This document shows, piece by piece, positions 27,293 to 37,220 of a DNA stretch of 64,000 bases. A program made the translations under genes and the position numbers. The stretch is from Pseudomonas capsici (lineage in GTDB: Bacteria; Pseudomonadota; Gammaproteobacteria; Pseudomonadales; Pseudomonadaceae). Numbering within the stretch: position 1 is the first letter of the stretch; each line of letters begins with the position of its first letter. A model generated the notes under the pieces. The model saw only the letters and a list, made by a program, of their open reading frames with translations, searched no databases and had not been told where the DNA came from. Location of the stretch: NCBI RefSeq assembly GCF_017165765.1, contig NZ_JAFGZD010000007.1, forward strand, positions 268,310 through 332,309, in the 5' to 3' direction.

Positions 27293-28594
27293 ATGAACAG
27301 CAAAGTCGACGAAACACCTCATCTGCTCCGTCAGCGCGATCAGTTCGTACCCCGTGGCGTGGTCACTGCTCACCCGTTGGTCATCGATCGTGCGCAGGGT
27401 TCCGAATTGTGGGATGTCGATGGCAAGCGCTATCTGGACTTCGTCGGCGGCATCGGTGTGTTGAACATCGGTCACAATCACCCGAATGTCGTCAAGGCCT
27501 TGCAGGGACAGCTGGAAAAGGTCACCCATGCCTGCTTTCAGGTGGTTGCCTACCAGCCCTATCTGGATTTGGCCAAGCGCTTGAGTAACCTGGTGGCCGG
27601 TGACAGCGGTATCGACCACAAGGCGGTGTTTTTCACCTCCGGTGCCGAAGCGGTCGAGAACGCGGTGAAGATTGCCCGCGCTCATACCAATCGTCCGGCG
27701 ATCATTTCGTTTCGTGGCGGCTTTCACGGTCGTACCTTGCTGGGCACGACCCTGACCGGCATGAGCCAGCCTTACAAGCAGAATTTCGGGCCGCTGGCTC
27801 CTGAAGTTTTCCACACCCCTTATCCCAACGAATACCGTGGCGTTACCGGTGAAATGGCCCTGGCCGCGCTGCATGAACTGCTGGCCACGCAAGTTGCGCC
27901 GGATCGTGTGGCGGCCATCATCATCGAGCCTGTGCAAGGCGATGGCGGTTTTCTGGCCGCACCCGTGGAATTCCTCAAAGCGCTGCGGGCCTTGACCGAA
28001 CAGCATGGCATTGTCCTGATTCTCGATGAAATCCAGACCGGCTTTGGTCGGACTGGCACATGGTTCGGTTTCCAGCACGCAGGCATTCAGCCGGATCTGG
28101 TGACGGTTGCCAAAAGCCTGGCTGGCGGTCTGCCGCTGTCGGGTGTTGTCGGGCGTGCGGGGATCATGGATGCACCGCTTCCGGGCGGGCTGGGCGGCAC
28201 CTATGGTGGCAATGCTCTGGCCTGCGCCGCAGCCCTGGCGGTGATCGATACCTATGAACAGGAAAAACTGCCGGAGCGCGGTGAGCAACTGGGCCAATAC
28301 CTGCGTGCCGGCTTGCTCAGGCTTCAGTCCCGCTATTCCTGCATCGGGGACGTTCGTGGCCCCGGTTTCATGCTGGCGATGGAGATCGTCAAGGACGATG
28401 CTGCGCGCAGCCCGGATGCGGACCTCAATCAGCGACTGATCGACCAGGCCCGTCTCGGCGGCCTGCTGGTGATCAAATGCGGTGTCTATCGCAACGTGCT
28501 GCGCTTCCTGGCACCTCTGGTAACGACCGAAGAACAGATCGACGAAGCCCTGACCATCCTCGACGGGGCCTTGGCACGAGTATTGAAGTCTTAG
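27293..28594 (+). CDS. gabT: 4-aminobutyrate aminotransferase
   Basis: A 433-residue class III PLP aminotransferase that converts GABA to succinate semialdehyde. Seen: [34 protein letters not shown] (phosphate binding), [24 protein letters not shown] with the PLP-ring Asp, and the Schiff-base Lys in [14 protein letters not shown] (about residue 275). Start at MNSKVDET (27293) rather than an in-frame ATG eleven codons upstream. The next two genes in the same direction are a HAD hydrolase and an Lrp-type regulator, which may control it. The partner dehydrogenase gabD is not in view. Confidence 0.92.
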   Translation: MNSKVDETPHLLRQRDQFVPRGVVTAHPLVIDRAQGSELWDVDGKRYLDFVGGIGVLNIGHNHPNVVKALQGQLEKVTHACFQVVAYQPYLDLAKRLSNLVAGDSGIDHKAVFFTSGAEAVENAVKIARAHTNRPAIISFRGGFHGRTLLGTTLTGMSQPYKQNFGPLAPEVFHTPYPNEYRGVTGEMALAALHELLATQVAPDRVAAIIIEPVQGDGGFLAAPVEFLKALRALTEQHGIVLILDEIQTGFGRTGTWFGFQHAGIQPDLVTVAKSLAGGLPLSGVVGRAGIMDAPLPGGLGGTYGGNALACAAALAVIDTYEQEKLPERGEQLGQYLRAGLLRLQSRYSCIGDVRGPGFMLAMEIVKDDAARSPDADLNQRLIDQARLGGLLVIKCGVYRNVLRFLAPLVTTEEQIDEALTILDGALARVLKS

Positions 28595-28674
28595 TCGTCG
28601 CTCAAGCCCGGCCACGCAGTGTGAACAACTGCGTGGCCGTGGGTACTGAATGTTTAATGGAGGCTTGACCTGTC

Positions 28675-29331
28675 ATGGCGCTGACTGATTACCGGGCACT
28701 GTTGATCGACTGCGATGAAGTTCTGGTGGACCGCGATTCCGGTGTCTGGGCGGCGTTGCAGCCATTGCTGGAACACAGCACGGACAAGCCCGACAGGGAA
28801 CAGGTGCTGGCGGCATTTGCAGAGGCCGTAAGTGCGCTGTATCCGCGTTTCGGCGAACTGGGTTTCAGTGGTCTGCTGTGTTTTGCCCATCGACAACTGG
28901 CCGAGCGTTTCGGTGCCAGGGTTACATGGGAAGAGGGCATGGCTTTCGCGCGTTCGGTGGATACCTGGACGCTGTTCGAGGATGCGCCGGGTGCCATGCT
29001 GTACCTGCGCAAGTTTTACCGGCTGCTGGTCTATGCCGACCGCGACGCTCAGGATCGCAATGCCCTGTGCGAGCGTCTCGGGCTGGACCCCGACAGCCTG
29101 TTGTCGCTGACCACGCACCCGCTGGACGATACAACCTGGCTGGCCGAAATGGATCTGCATCCGAATGAAACCCTGCTGGTGTCCCGACCACCTGCAGCGG
29201 CGCTGGGCAATGGTGGCCTGTGCCTGATCCGCCGTGATCGTGCCGAGCATCGTCAGCCTTGCCCGGCTGATCTGTGTATCAACAGCATGGCCGATCTGGT
29301 GGCGCAGCATCAGTTGTCTTTAAGGCGCTGA
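28675..29331 (+). CDS. HAD superfamily hydrolase
   Basis: A 218-residue protein of the haloacid dehalogenase fold. Motif I is LLIDCDEVLVDRDSG, where the nucleophile Asp and the second Asp (DCD) are present. A cap region spans about residues 20-95. Motif II and III are not clear-cut; NETLLVSRPPAAALG near residue 165 may be the motif III/IV region. The substrate is unknown. GGAGG lies about eleven bases before the ATG. Confidence 0.75.
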   Translation: MALTDYRALLIDCDEVLVDRDSGVWAALQPLLEHSTDKPDREQVLAAFAEAVSALYPRFGELGFSGLLCFAHRQLAERFGARVTWEEGMAFARSVDTWTLFEDAPGAMLYLRKFYRLLVYADRDAQDRNALCERLGLDPDSLLSLTTHPLDDTTWLAEMDLHPNETLLVSRPPAAALGNGGLCLIRRDRAEHRQPCPADLCINSMADLVAQHQLSLRR

Positions 29332-29377
29332 TTTTGCTAGAAGAGAGCTTTGGTGAACGGCAATGAAGAGGTAGCTG

Positions 29378-29866
29378 ATGGAAGGCCTGGTCAAACTGGA
29401 TCGCATTGATATCAATATCCTGGTCGAGCTTCAGAAAGACGGTCGCATGACCAACGTCAGCCTCGCAGATGCCGTAGGCCTGTCGGCCAGTCCTTGCCTG
29501 CAACGGGTCAAGCGTCTGGAGGCGGCCGGTTATATCTCCAGCTACAAGGCTCACCTGAACCTCGCGAAGATCACCGAATCGGTCACGGTATTCACCGAAA
29601 TCTCCCTCAGCGACCACAAGCGCGAAGACTTTGCCAAGTTCGAGGCCAATATCCGGCACGTGGACGAAGTGCTCGAATGCCACCTCATCAGCGGCGGCTA
29701 CGACTATCTGGTGCGCTTCATGACCCGCAGCATCCAGCACTATCAGGAGGTGATCGAGGAGTTACTGGACAAGAACATCGGCATCTCCAAGTACTTCAGC
29801 TACATCGTCATCAAATCGCCGGTCATGAAGGACGGTGTGCCTTTACGCAAGCTTTTGCGTCATTGA
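29378..29866 (+). CDS. Lrp/AsnC family transcriptional regulator
   Basis: A 162-residue regulator with the helix-turn-helix LDRIDINILVELQKDGRM, VGLSASPCLQRVKRLE and a RAM domain (VDEVLECHLISGGYDYLVRFM). It closely resembles, in layout, the regulator at 21349. Its position downstream of gabT and the HAD gene suggests control of GABA or another amine pathway; that is inference. AAGAGG precedes the ATG. Confidence 0.92.
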   Translation: MEGLVKLDRIDINILVELQKDGRMTNVSLADAVGLSASPCLQRVKRLEAAGYISSYKAHLNLAKITESVTVFTEISLSDHKREDFAKFEANIRHVDEVLECHLISGGYDYLVRFMTRSIQHYQEVIEELLDKNIGISKYFSYIVIKSPVMKDGVPLRKLLRH

Positions 29867-30013
29867 TGGCCAAAGGCCAATAACGAGTTGCGCAAAGTCA
29901 CCGATTTGACACATTCTGTTGCGTGTCATCTAGTCGTCCTATGACTTGGCCGGGCTTTTGCTGGGCCATGATGCTTGCCGTGTGCTATCTGGTCTCTAAT
30001 AAGGAAGTGTTTG

Positions 30014-31510
30014 ATGCCTTCAGCTCCTCGTTTTCTTGAGCATTACCGCAAGGCCGATCGCATCATGCTTGGTCTGATCTGGCTGCTGTTTGTGTATTCG
30101 ATCGGGTTGGCGTTCTGGCACGACACTTTTGCCCAGGCACTGCTGGTAGGTGGTGGCACCGCCTTGGTGCTGACTGCACTGTATCGAGCCATCGGCGGTA
30201 GCCGATTGATGCGCTGCTGCTTTGGTGTAGGGCTGATGCTCATGGCGGCACTGCATATCAATCAGGCTCAGGGAGTGGTGGAAATCCACTTCGGCATCTT
30301 TGTATTCCTGGCCGTACTGACCTTCTATCGCGACTGGCTGCCGATTCTGGTTGCAGCGGCCGTGATTGCCGTGCATCACGTTGTGTTCCACGCCCTGCAA
30401 CACTCGGGTTTCCCGGTGTATGTCATGCACCATGCCGGTGGCTGGGGCATGGTGATGGTGCATGCCGTCTATGTGGTGGTGGAGACGGCGATCCTCATGT
30501 ACCTCGCTGTCCAGAACCAGGCCGAGGCCGTCGAGAATCAGGACATGCTCGATAAAATGCTCGCCACGGCCTCGCAGCTCACCACCGATGCGCGGGTTGA
30601 TGAGCGGGCAGGCAAGCATGTTTCCCTGACTCAGCGTTTCGAGAGCTTTCTGGCGCAGATCACCGGGCTGGTCGATGGCGTGGTGCGCGACACCCGCGGC
30701 CTTGGCGAGCTGGGTCATGACCTGGCCAGGGCCAGTGGCACGCTGGAAACCGGTGCCCGCCATCAGCTGAATGAAATTTCCCGCATGACCGACGCCATGC
30801 AGCGCATGGGCGATGCGATGAACGACATTTCCGGGCATGTGGCGCAAGCCGTACAGCGTGCCGGCGATGCCAGCGAACAGGTTGCCCACGGACGTGAAAG
30901 CGTCGATCGGGCGCAAAGTGAAATCACCCTGCTGGCCGAGCGCATCAATACCACCGATGAAACCGTGCAGGCGCTTGCCGAGCAGTCGGAGCAGATCGGC
31001 AAGGTGCTGGACGTGATCGGCAGCATCGCCGAGCAGACCAACCTGCTGGCGCTCAACGCCGCCATCGAGGCCGCCCGGGCGGGCGAACAGGGTCGCGGCT
31101 TTGCTGTGGTGGCCGATGAAGTGCGCAATCTGGCTCAGCGCACGGCTTCGTCCACTCGGGAAATCCAGGGCGTCATCCACGGCCTGCAACAAGGCAGCCG
31201 TGAGGCTGCGGCGGCCATGCTCGACAGCCGCGAAGGCGTCGGTCGCTGCGTCGAGAACAGCCAGCGTGCCTCCGAATCGCTGCGTGCCGTGGGCACCGGG
31301 ATTGGCCAGATCACCCAGCTCAATGGTCTGATCGCTACCACCACCGACGAACAGTCCACCGCAAGCCGCGAAATCGCCGAGCAACTGCGCTCGGTGCAAG
31401 GCATCGCCGAAGACACCGCTGCCAATATCGACGTGCTGGCGCAGAGCAGTCAGCGCCTGCCACCGCTGGCCATGCGGCTTGAGGCGCTGGGCAAGACCTT
31501 CAACCGATAG
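30014..31510 (+). CDS. Methyl-accepting chemotaxis protein with multi-pass membrane sensor
   Basis: A 498-residue chemoreceptor. Residues about 15-170 form six or so transmembrane helices rather than a periplasmic domain, and these carry many His residues ([34 protein letters not shown]). No HAMP is obvious. The cytoplasmic coiled coil includes the conserved tip [18 protein letters not shown] near residue 340. It signals to CheA/CheW; the His-lined sensor could hold haem or a metal or sense redox state, which is inference. ATG 30014 has AAGGAAG. It ends three bases from the converging yejF. Confidence 0.9.
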   Translation: MPSAPRFLEHYRKADRIMLGLIWLLFVYSIGLAFWHDTFAQALLVGGGTALVLTALYRAIGGSRLMRCCFGVGLMLMAALHINQAQGVVEIHFGIFVFLAVLTFYRDWLPILVAAAVIAVHHVVFHALQHSGFPVYVMHHAGGWGMVMVHAVYVVVETAILMYLAVQNQAEAVENQDMLDKMLATASQLTTDARVDERAGKHVSLTQRFESFLAQITGLVDGVVRDTRGLGELGHDLARASGTLETGARHQLNEISRMTDAMQRMGDAMNDISGHVAQAVQRAGDASEQVAHGRESVDRAQSEITLLAERINTTDETVQALAEQSEQIGKVLDVIGSIAEQTNLLALNAAIEAARAGEQGRGFAVVADEVRNLAQRTASSTREIQGVIHGLQQGSREAAAAMLDSREGVGRCVENSQRASESLRAVGTGIGQITQLNGLIATTTDEQSTASREIAEQLRSVQGIAEDTAANIDVLAQSSQRLPPLAMRLEALGKTFNR

Positions 31511-31513
31511 ATT

Positions 31514-33097
31514 TCACGCGAAGACCAGTCCCGATGACTGCAGCAGTTCCTGGGTATAGGGCTGCTGCGGCCTGGCGAAGATCTCCCTTGAAGGGCCTTG
31601 CTCGACCACCTTGCCGTCCTTGATGACGATCAGGTCATGCGCCAGCGCATGAACCACTGCCAGGTCATGGCTGATGAACAGGTAAGTCAGGCCGTGGCGA
31701 ATCTGCAGGTCGCGCAGCAGGGCGACGATCTGTTTCTGCACCGTGCGGTCCAGTGCCGAGGTGGGTTCGTCCAGCAGAATCAGCTCCGGCTCAAGCACCA
31801 GCGCCCGGGCAATCGAGATGCGCTGGCGCTGACCGCCGGAAAACTCATGGGGGTAACGATGGCGGGTGGCCGGGTCGAGTCCGACTTCCTGTAGAACCCG
31901 GATGACGGTCTGCTCGCGTTCCTCGGCAGTGCCGATCCTGTGGGTGACCAAGCCTTCGGCAATGATCTGTTGCACGGTCATGCGTGGGCTGAGGCTGCCG
32001 AACGGATCTTGAAAGACCACTTGCAACTGGCGCCGCAAGGGGCGCATCAGGTGCTGACTATGCAGGCTCAATTCCTTGGTGCCGAAGCGGATGCTGCCTT
32101 CGGAATCGACCAGGCGCAGGATCGCCTGGCCCAGGGTCGATTTGCCCGAACCGGACTCGCCGACGATGCCCAGCGTCTTGCCCTTGAGCAGTTCAAAACT
32201 CACCCCGTCCACAGCCTTGATGTAGCGAGGGTCGCGTTTGAACCAGCCCTTGCTCAACGGGAACCAGACTTTCAGGTCCTGTACCGACAGCAGGGTGTTC
32301 CTATGGCTGGAAGGCACCGGCTCGCCGTCAGGCTCGGCGTTGATCAACAGGCGACTGTAAGGGTGCTGCGGATGGTCGAACAGGGTCTGGCAGTCAGCCT
32401 GCTCGACGATCTGTCCTTCACGCATCACACAGACCCGCTGGGCTATGCGGCGGACCAGATTGAGGTCGTGGCTGATGAGCAGCAATGACATGCCCAGGCG
32501 CTGTTGCAGGGACTTGAGCAGTTCGAGGATCTTCACCTGCACCGTCACATCCAGCGCCGTGGTGGGCTCATCGGCAATCAGCAGGTCAGGCTCGTTGGCC
32601 AGCGCCATGGCGATCATGATGCGTTGCCGCTGACCGCCGGAAAGCTGATGAGGGTAAGCCTTGAGGCGTGCGAGCGGGTCACGGATGCCCACCAGGTCCA
32701 GCAGTTCAAGCGTCCGGTCCCGGGCGGCCTTGCCCTTGAGGCCCTTGTGGGTGATCAGGATTTCGCCAATCTGTTTCTCGACCGTATGCAGCGGGTTCAA
32801 CGAGCTCATGGGCTCTTGAAAGATCATCGCCACCCGGTTGCCGCGCAGGCTGCGCAACTGCTTGTCGCTGGCACTCACCAGGTCCACGCCGTTGTAGCGG
32901 ATCGTACCCTGGGTGCTGACGGTCTTTGCCGGCAGCAGGCGCAGGATCGAGTGGGCCGTGACGGATTTGCCCGAGCCTGATTCACCCACCAGCGCCAGGC
33001 ATTCGCCGCGCCGGATATCGAGGCTGACACCATGCACCACTTCGTGGCCGTTGAAGGCGACACGCAGGTCGCGTATTTCAATCAGGGTCTCTTGCAT
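31514..33097 (-). CDS. yejF: Peptide ABC transporter ATP-binding protein (YejF-like)
   Basis: A 527-residue double ATPase. Each half has Walker A ([16 protein letters not shown] about residue 38; [16 protein letters not shown] about 320), the signature LSGGQRQRI or FSGGQRQRI, and a Walker B ([24 protein letters not shown]). Fused NBDs are typical of the Yej/Opp-Dpp peptide importers. Last gene of the yejABEF set, one base from yejE. Confidence 0.92.
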   Translation of the reverse strand: MQETLIEIRDLRVAFNGHEVVHGVSLDIRRGECLALVGESGSGKSVTAHSILRLLPAKTVSTQGTIRYNGVDLVSASDKQLRSLRGNRVAMIFQEPMSSLNPLHTVEKQIGEILITHKGLKGKAARDRTLELLDLVGIRDPLARLKAYPHQLSGGQRQRIMIAMALANEPDLLIADEPTTALDVTVQVKILELLKSLQQRLGMSLLLISHDLNLVRRIAQRVCVMREGQIVEQADCQTLFDHPQHPYSRLLINAEPDGEPVPSSHRNTLLSVQDLKVWFPLSKGWFKRDPRYIKAVDGVSFELLKGKTLGIVGESGSGKSTLGQAILRLVDSEGSIRFGTKELSLHSQHLMRPLRRQLQVVFQDPFGSLSPRMTVQQIIAEGLVTHRIGTAEEREQTVIRVLQEVGLDPATRHRYPHEFSGGQRQRISIARALVLEPELILLDEPTSALDRTVQKQIVALLRDLQIRHGLTYLFISHDLAVVHALAHDLIVIKDGKVVEQGPSREIFARPQQPYTQELLQSSGLVFA

Positions 33098-33098
33098 G

Positions 33099-34121
33099 TC
33101 AGCTCCGGGGGTCGAAAGCGTCGCGGCAGGCTTCGCCGATGAACACCAACAGGGAAAGAATCAGCGCCAGTACCACAAAGGCGGTCAGCCCCAGCCAGGG
33201 GGCTTGCAGATTGCGCTTGGCTTCACCGATCAGTTCACCCAGCGAGGCGCTGCCGGCGGGCATGCCGAAGCCGAGAAAATCCAGCGCGGTCAGGGTGGCG
33301 ATGGCACCCGTGACGATGAAGGGCAGATAGGTCAGGGTGCTGGTCATGGCGTTGGGCAGGATGTGCCGCCACATCAGCGCGGTATCGGTCAGGCCCAGGG
33401 CACGTGCCGCCTTGACGTATTCCAGGCTGCGACCGCGCAGGAATTCGGCCCGTACCACATCCACCAGCGCCAGCCAGGAAAACAACGCCATGATGCCCAG
33501 CAACCACCAGAAATTCGGTGAAACGAAGCCGGACAGAATGATCAGCAGATACAGCACAGGCAAACCGGACCAGATTTCCTGAATCCGCTGGCCGATCAGG
33601 TCGGTCATGCCGCCGTAGTAGCCCTGGATCGCGCCGGCACAGACCCCGATCACGGTACTGATCGCAGTCAGCAGTAGAGCGAAGAGGATGGAAATCCGCG
33701 CACCGAACAACACCCGCGCCAGCACATCCCGGGCCTGCTCGTCGGTGCCCAGCCAGTTGTGGCTGCTTGGCGGGCTGGGCGATGGGGCTTGCAGGTCGTA
33801 GTTGATGGTGTCGTAGCTGAAAGGGATCGGCGCAAACAGCATCCAGCCGTTTTTGGCGGAGATCAGTTGGCGGACGTAGTCGCTGGAATAGTCCGGCTCG
33901 AAGGGCAGTTCGCCACCGAAGTCGGTTTCCATGTAGGTGTGCAGGGCAGGGTAATACAGCGTGCCTTCGTAGCTCAGCACCAGTGGCTTGTCGTTGGCGA
34001 TCAGCTCGCCACACAGACAGACCAGCATCAGCGCGAGGAAGATCCACAGCGACCACCAGCCCCGCCGGTTGGCCTTGAACAGCGCCATGCGCCGTTTGCT
34101 CTGGGGAGAAAACTCGAACAT
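33099..34121 (-). CDS. yejE: Peptide ABC transporter permease (YejE-like)
   Basis: A 340-residue inner-membrane permease with six helices. The N terminus [26 protein letters not shown] carries the OppC-N type lead-in; it is given here as its first 14 residues [14 protein letters not shown] plus a basic stretch. The EAA loop is around YVKAARALGLTDTALMWRH. The ATG at 34121 overlaps the yejB stop by one base, which sets the start; a much longer upstream frame is only the shadow of yejB. Confidence 0.92.
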   Translation of the reverse strand: MFEFSPQSKRRMALFKANRRGWWSLWIFLALMLVCLCGELIANDKPLVLSYEGTLYYPALHTYMETDFGGELPFEPDYSSDYVRQLISAKNGWMLFAPIPFSYDTINYDLQAPSPSPPSSHNWLGTDEQARDVLARVLFGARISILFALLLTAISTVIGVCAGAIQGYYGGMTDLIGQRIQEIWSGLPVLYLLIILSGFVSPNFWWLLGIMALFSWLALVDVVRAEFLRGRSLEYVKAARALGLTDTALMWRHILPNAMTSTLTYLPFIVTGAIATLTALDFLGFGMPAGSASLGELIGEAKRNLQAPWLGLTAFVVLALILSLLVFIGEACRDAFDPRS

Positions 34122-35188
34122 CAGGCGCTCCTCGCGGAAAAATCGATGCGCGGGTCGACCAGCGTGTAGCACAGGTCGCCCACCAGCTTGATCAGCAGGC
34201 CGAACAGCGTGAACAGAAACAACGTGCCGAACACCACCGGATAGTCCCGCGATACCGCCGCCTCGTAGCTCATGCGCCCCAGCCCGTCGAGGCCGAAGAT
34301 GGTTTCGATCAGCAGGGAGCCGGCGAAAAACACCTCGATCAAGGTCTGCGGAATTCCGGCGACCACCAGCAGCATGGCGTTGCGGAACACATGGCCATAC
34401 AGAACCCGGTGCTCCGTGAGACCCTTGGCTCGTGCCGTGACCACATACTGGCGGCTGATCTCGTTGAGAAAGCTGTTCTTGGTGAGGATGGTCAGCGTGG
34501 CAAAACCGCCGATCACCAGAGCACTGACCGGCAGCACCAGATGCCAGAGGTAGTCCTTGACCTTGCCCCAGGTACTGAGGCTGTCGAAGTTGTCCGAGAG
34601 CAGGCCTTGCGCCGGAAACCAACTGAGGTAGCTGCCCCCGGCAAAAACCACGATCAGCAGAATGGCGAACAGAAACGCGGGCGTGGCATAGCCGATGATG
34701 ACCAGCGTGCTGCTCCAGACATCGAATGCACTGCCATGCCGCACGGCCTTGCGGATGCCCAGCGGTATTGATATCAGATAGGTGATCAGCGTTGCCCACA
34801 GGCCGAGGGACAGCGACACCGGCAGTTTCTGGGCAATCAGTTCCGTCACTTCGGCACCACGAAAGAAGCTGGTGCCGAAATCCAGCTGTGCATAATTCTT
34901 GAGCATCAGCCACAGACGTTCGTGCATGGGCTTGTCGAAGCCGTAATGCTCTTTGATCGCCTCGATCAGTGCCGGGTCCAGCCCGCGAGTGCTGCGGCTT
35001 GCCGTGCCGGAGGCCGCCACTTCGCCGCCGCCACCGCCGACCCCGTTGGGACTGAAGCCCTGAATGCGGGCGATGGCCTGTTCGACCGGGCCGCCGGGGG
35101 CCGCCTGTACGATCAGGAAGTTCACAATCAGGATGGCCAGCAGCGTGGGGATGATCAGCAGCAGGCGTCGAATCATATAAGCCAGCAT
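34121..35188 (-). CDS. yejB: Peptide ABC transporter permease (YejB-like)
   Basis: A 355-residue permease with a first helix at residues 1-28 ([20 protein letters not shown]), a periplasmic Gly-rich insert ([14 protein letters not shown]) typical of YejB, and a C-terminal transport domain with the EAA loop around [19 protein letters not shown]. It forms the channel with YejE. One base separates it from yejA, so translation is probably coupled. Confidence 0.92.
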   Translation of the reverse strand: MLAYMIRRLLLIIPTLLAILIVNFLIVQAAPGGPVEQAIARIQGFSPNGVGGGGGEVAASGTASRSTRGLDPALIEAIKEHYGFDKPMHERLWLMLKNYAQLDFGTSFFRGAEVTELIAQKLPVSLSLGLWATLITYLISIPLGIRKAVRHGSAFDVWSSTLVIIGYATPAFLFAILLIVVFAGGSYLSWFPAQGLLSDNFDSLSTWGKVKDYLWHLVLPVSALVIGGFATLTILTKNSFLNEISRQYVVTARAKGLTEHRVLYGHVFRNAMLLVVAGIPQTLIEVFFAGSLLIETIFGLDGLGRMSYEAAVSRDYPVVFGTLFLFTLFGLLIKLVGDLCYTLVDPRIDFSARSA

Positions 35189-35189
35189 G

Positions 35190-37073
35190 TTACGGCTCCT
35201 TCGCGGCGGTGGTCTTGCCTGTCAGGGCCGAAGCCTGGGCATTGGTCAGTGCTGTCGGGCTGATCTGCCACCAGGTTTCCAGGCCAATGTCGTAGACGGG
35301 CTCGATCTCGGGCCGGCCAAAACGATTGGCGAACACCAGCGGCGTTCCCTTGGAGTAGTAGTTGGGAATCATGTAGTAGCCCCATTGCAGGACCCGATCC
35401 AGGGCGCGGGCATAAAGCACCATGTCCTGACGACTGTTGGCGGCGACCAGGCCGTCGATCAACCTGTCCACAGCGGGGTTGCGCAAGACCATGGCGTTGG
35501 AACTGCCCACTTGTGTGGCGCTTTGCGAGCCAAACAGGTTGTACAGTTCACGGCCCGGGGAAATCAGCGGATTGCCGTTTTTCGGCAGGCTGACCACGAT
35601 CATGTCGTAGTCCCGGGCGTTGAGCCGGTTGATGTACTGCGCCGAATCGATGCGCATGAAATTCAGGGTGATGCCGATCTGCGCCAGCGTTCGTTTGAAC
35701 GGCAATATCAACCGGTCGAAGCCGCCCTGGCCGTCGAGAAAACTGAAGGTCAGCGGTTCGCCCGCTGCGTTGACCAGCTTGTTGTTGCGCGGATGCCAGC
35801 CCGCCTCGGCCAGCAGCGTCAGGGCCTGTAACTGTTTGTCGCGGATATAGCCGCTGCCGTCGGTGCTGGGCGGCTGGTAGACCTGCGTGAATACCTCATC
35901 CGGGACCTGGCCGCGCAGGGGCTCGAGAATCTTCAGTTCGGCTGCGTCCGGCAATTGCGTGGCGGCCATCTCGCTCTTGGGGAAGTAGCTCTGTTCACGC
36001 ACGTAGAAACTGCGCATGACCCTACGATTCAGCCACTCGAAGTCCCACAGCAGCGATAACGCCTCGCGCACCCGCCGATCCTGAAAGACGGGGTTGTCCA
36101 GATTGAAGACAAAGCCTTGTGCCGAAACGGGGCGTTGCCGGGCCAGAATGTGTTTTTGCAGGCGTCCGTCGTCGATGGCCGGGCCGCTGTAGCCGACGGT
36201 GTAGCCCGCCGATGAGAACTCCCGGTTGTAGTCGAAGGCTCCGGCCTGCAGCAGTTGCCGGGCGATTTCCGTGTCGCCGTAGAAATTCACGGTCAGGGTG
36301 TCGAAGTTATACAGCCCGCGGCTGACCGGCAGGTCTTTGGCCCACCAGTCCTTGACCCGCTCAAAGACCACACTGCGTCCGGCGTCGACTTTCGCGACCC
36401 GGTAAGGCCCGTTGCCCAGCGGTGCCTCGAAACCTCCGCCGTTGGCAAAGTCCCTGTTCTTCCACCAGTGTTCGGGAAGGATGCGCATGCTGGCGATATC
36501 CAGGGCCAGCAGGCGGTTGAGGTTGTTCTTGAAGTCGAAGCGAATCTGTAGCGGTCCTTCCATGACCACATCCTTGACGTCCGCATACATGGGCCGGTAG
36601 CTGAAGCTGGCCTTGGTGGTCATCAGTTCAAAGGTGTAGCGCACATCACTGGCGGTGACGGGTGTGCCGTCTTCGAAGCGAGCCTTGGGGTTGATGAAAA
36701 AACGAATCCAGAGGCCGTTGGGGTCCATTTCCATTTTTTCCGCGATCAGGCCGTACACCGTGTAGGGCTCATCCAGTGAGCGATAGGCCAGCGGGGAATA
36801 GACCCAGGTGTCGAGTTGAACCACGTTGATGCCTTGATCGACATACGGGTTCAGGTAATTGAACTGGCCGATTTCTTCGGCCGAGCGTGTCAGCGAGCCG
36901 CCCTTGGGGGCGTCCGGGTTGACGTAAGCGAAGTGCTGAAAGCCCACAGGGTATTTCGGGGCTTCGCCATAGACCGTCAAGGCGTGGGTCGGCGCGGCCA
37001 GCAGTGCCTGCCCATAACCGTACAGAGCAACGCCCAGCAGCAGGCGCCTTAGAAAACGGGAGGTACGCAACAT
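35190..37073 (-). CDS. yejA: Periplasmic peptide-binding protein (YejA-like)
   Basis: A 627-residue SBP_bac_5 family protein with signal peptide (residues 1-27, ending LLAAPTHA). It contains [16 protein letters not shown] sequence ([15 protein letters not shown]) and the [31 protein letters not shown] stretches seen in YejA and microcin C-type binding proteins. It delivers oligopeptides to YejBEF. First gene of its operon, just downstream of the terminator that ends the receptor gene. Confidence 0.92.
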   Translation of the reverse strand: MLRTSRFLRRLLLGVALYGYGQALLAAPTHALTVYGEAPKYPVGFQHFAYVNPDAPKGGSLTRSAEEIGQFNYLNPYVDQGINVVQLDTWVYSPLAYRSLDEPYTVYGLIAEKMEMDPNGLWIRFFINPKARFEDGTPVTASDVRYTFELMTTKASFSYRPMYADVKDVVMEGPLQIRFDFKNNLNRLLALDIASMRILPEHWWKNRDFANGGGFEAPLGNGPYRVAKVDAGRSVVFERVKDWWAKDLPVSRGLYNFDTLTVNFYGDTEIARQLLQAGAFDYNREFSSAGYTVGYSGPAIDDGRLQKHILARQRPVSAQGFVFNLDNPVFQDRRVREALSLLWDFEWLNRRVMRSFYVREQSYFPKSEMAATQLPDAAELKILEPLRGQVPDEVFTQVYQPPSTDGSGYIRDKQLQALTLLAEAGWHPRNNKLVNAAGEPLTFSFLDGQGGFDRLILPFKRTLAQIGITLNFMRIDSAQYINRLNARDYDMIVVSLPKNGNPLISPGRELYNLFGSQSATQVGSSNAMVLRNPAVDRLIDGLVAANSRQDMVLYARALDRVLQWGYYMIPNYYSKGTPLVFANRFGRPEIEPVYDIGLETWWQISPTALTNAQASALTGKTTAAKEP

Positions 37074-37115
37074 GATGGGGCTGTCCTTGTACGCACTGAA
37101 TACTCATGCACTGCG

Positions 37116-37164
37116 AAAAAAACCTCCGGCCGGGGAAGGTGGATGAAACCTGTAGGGCCGGAGG
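37116..37164 (-). terminator. Rho-independent terminator after the TonB-dependent receptor
   Basis: On the minus strand CCTCCGGCC and GGCCGGAGG form a nine-base stem with a loop of about 24 bases, followed by TTTTTTT (plus-strand A-run at 37116-37122). It lies 57 bases after the receptor stop and separates that operon from yejA. Confidence 0.8.
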
Positions 37165-37220
37165 GGCGAAGCGCAACTCAAGGCGTGGCTCACGGAGCGG
37201 GTATGAGCCACGCCATCACC

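Noticed and set aside
27059..28615. 518-codon open frame antisense to gabT
   Set aside because: The gabT frame on the plus strand has all PLP aminotransferase motifs; the antisense frame is a product of high-GC codon bias and has no recognisable domains.
34122..34913. N-terminal extension of the YejE-like permease in an open frame
   Set aside because: The extension overlaps yejB in another frame and is not permease-like; the ATG at 34121, overlapping the yejB stop, is the true start.
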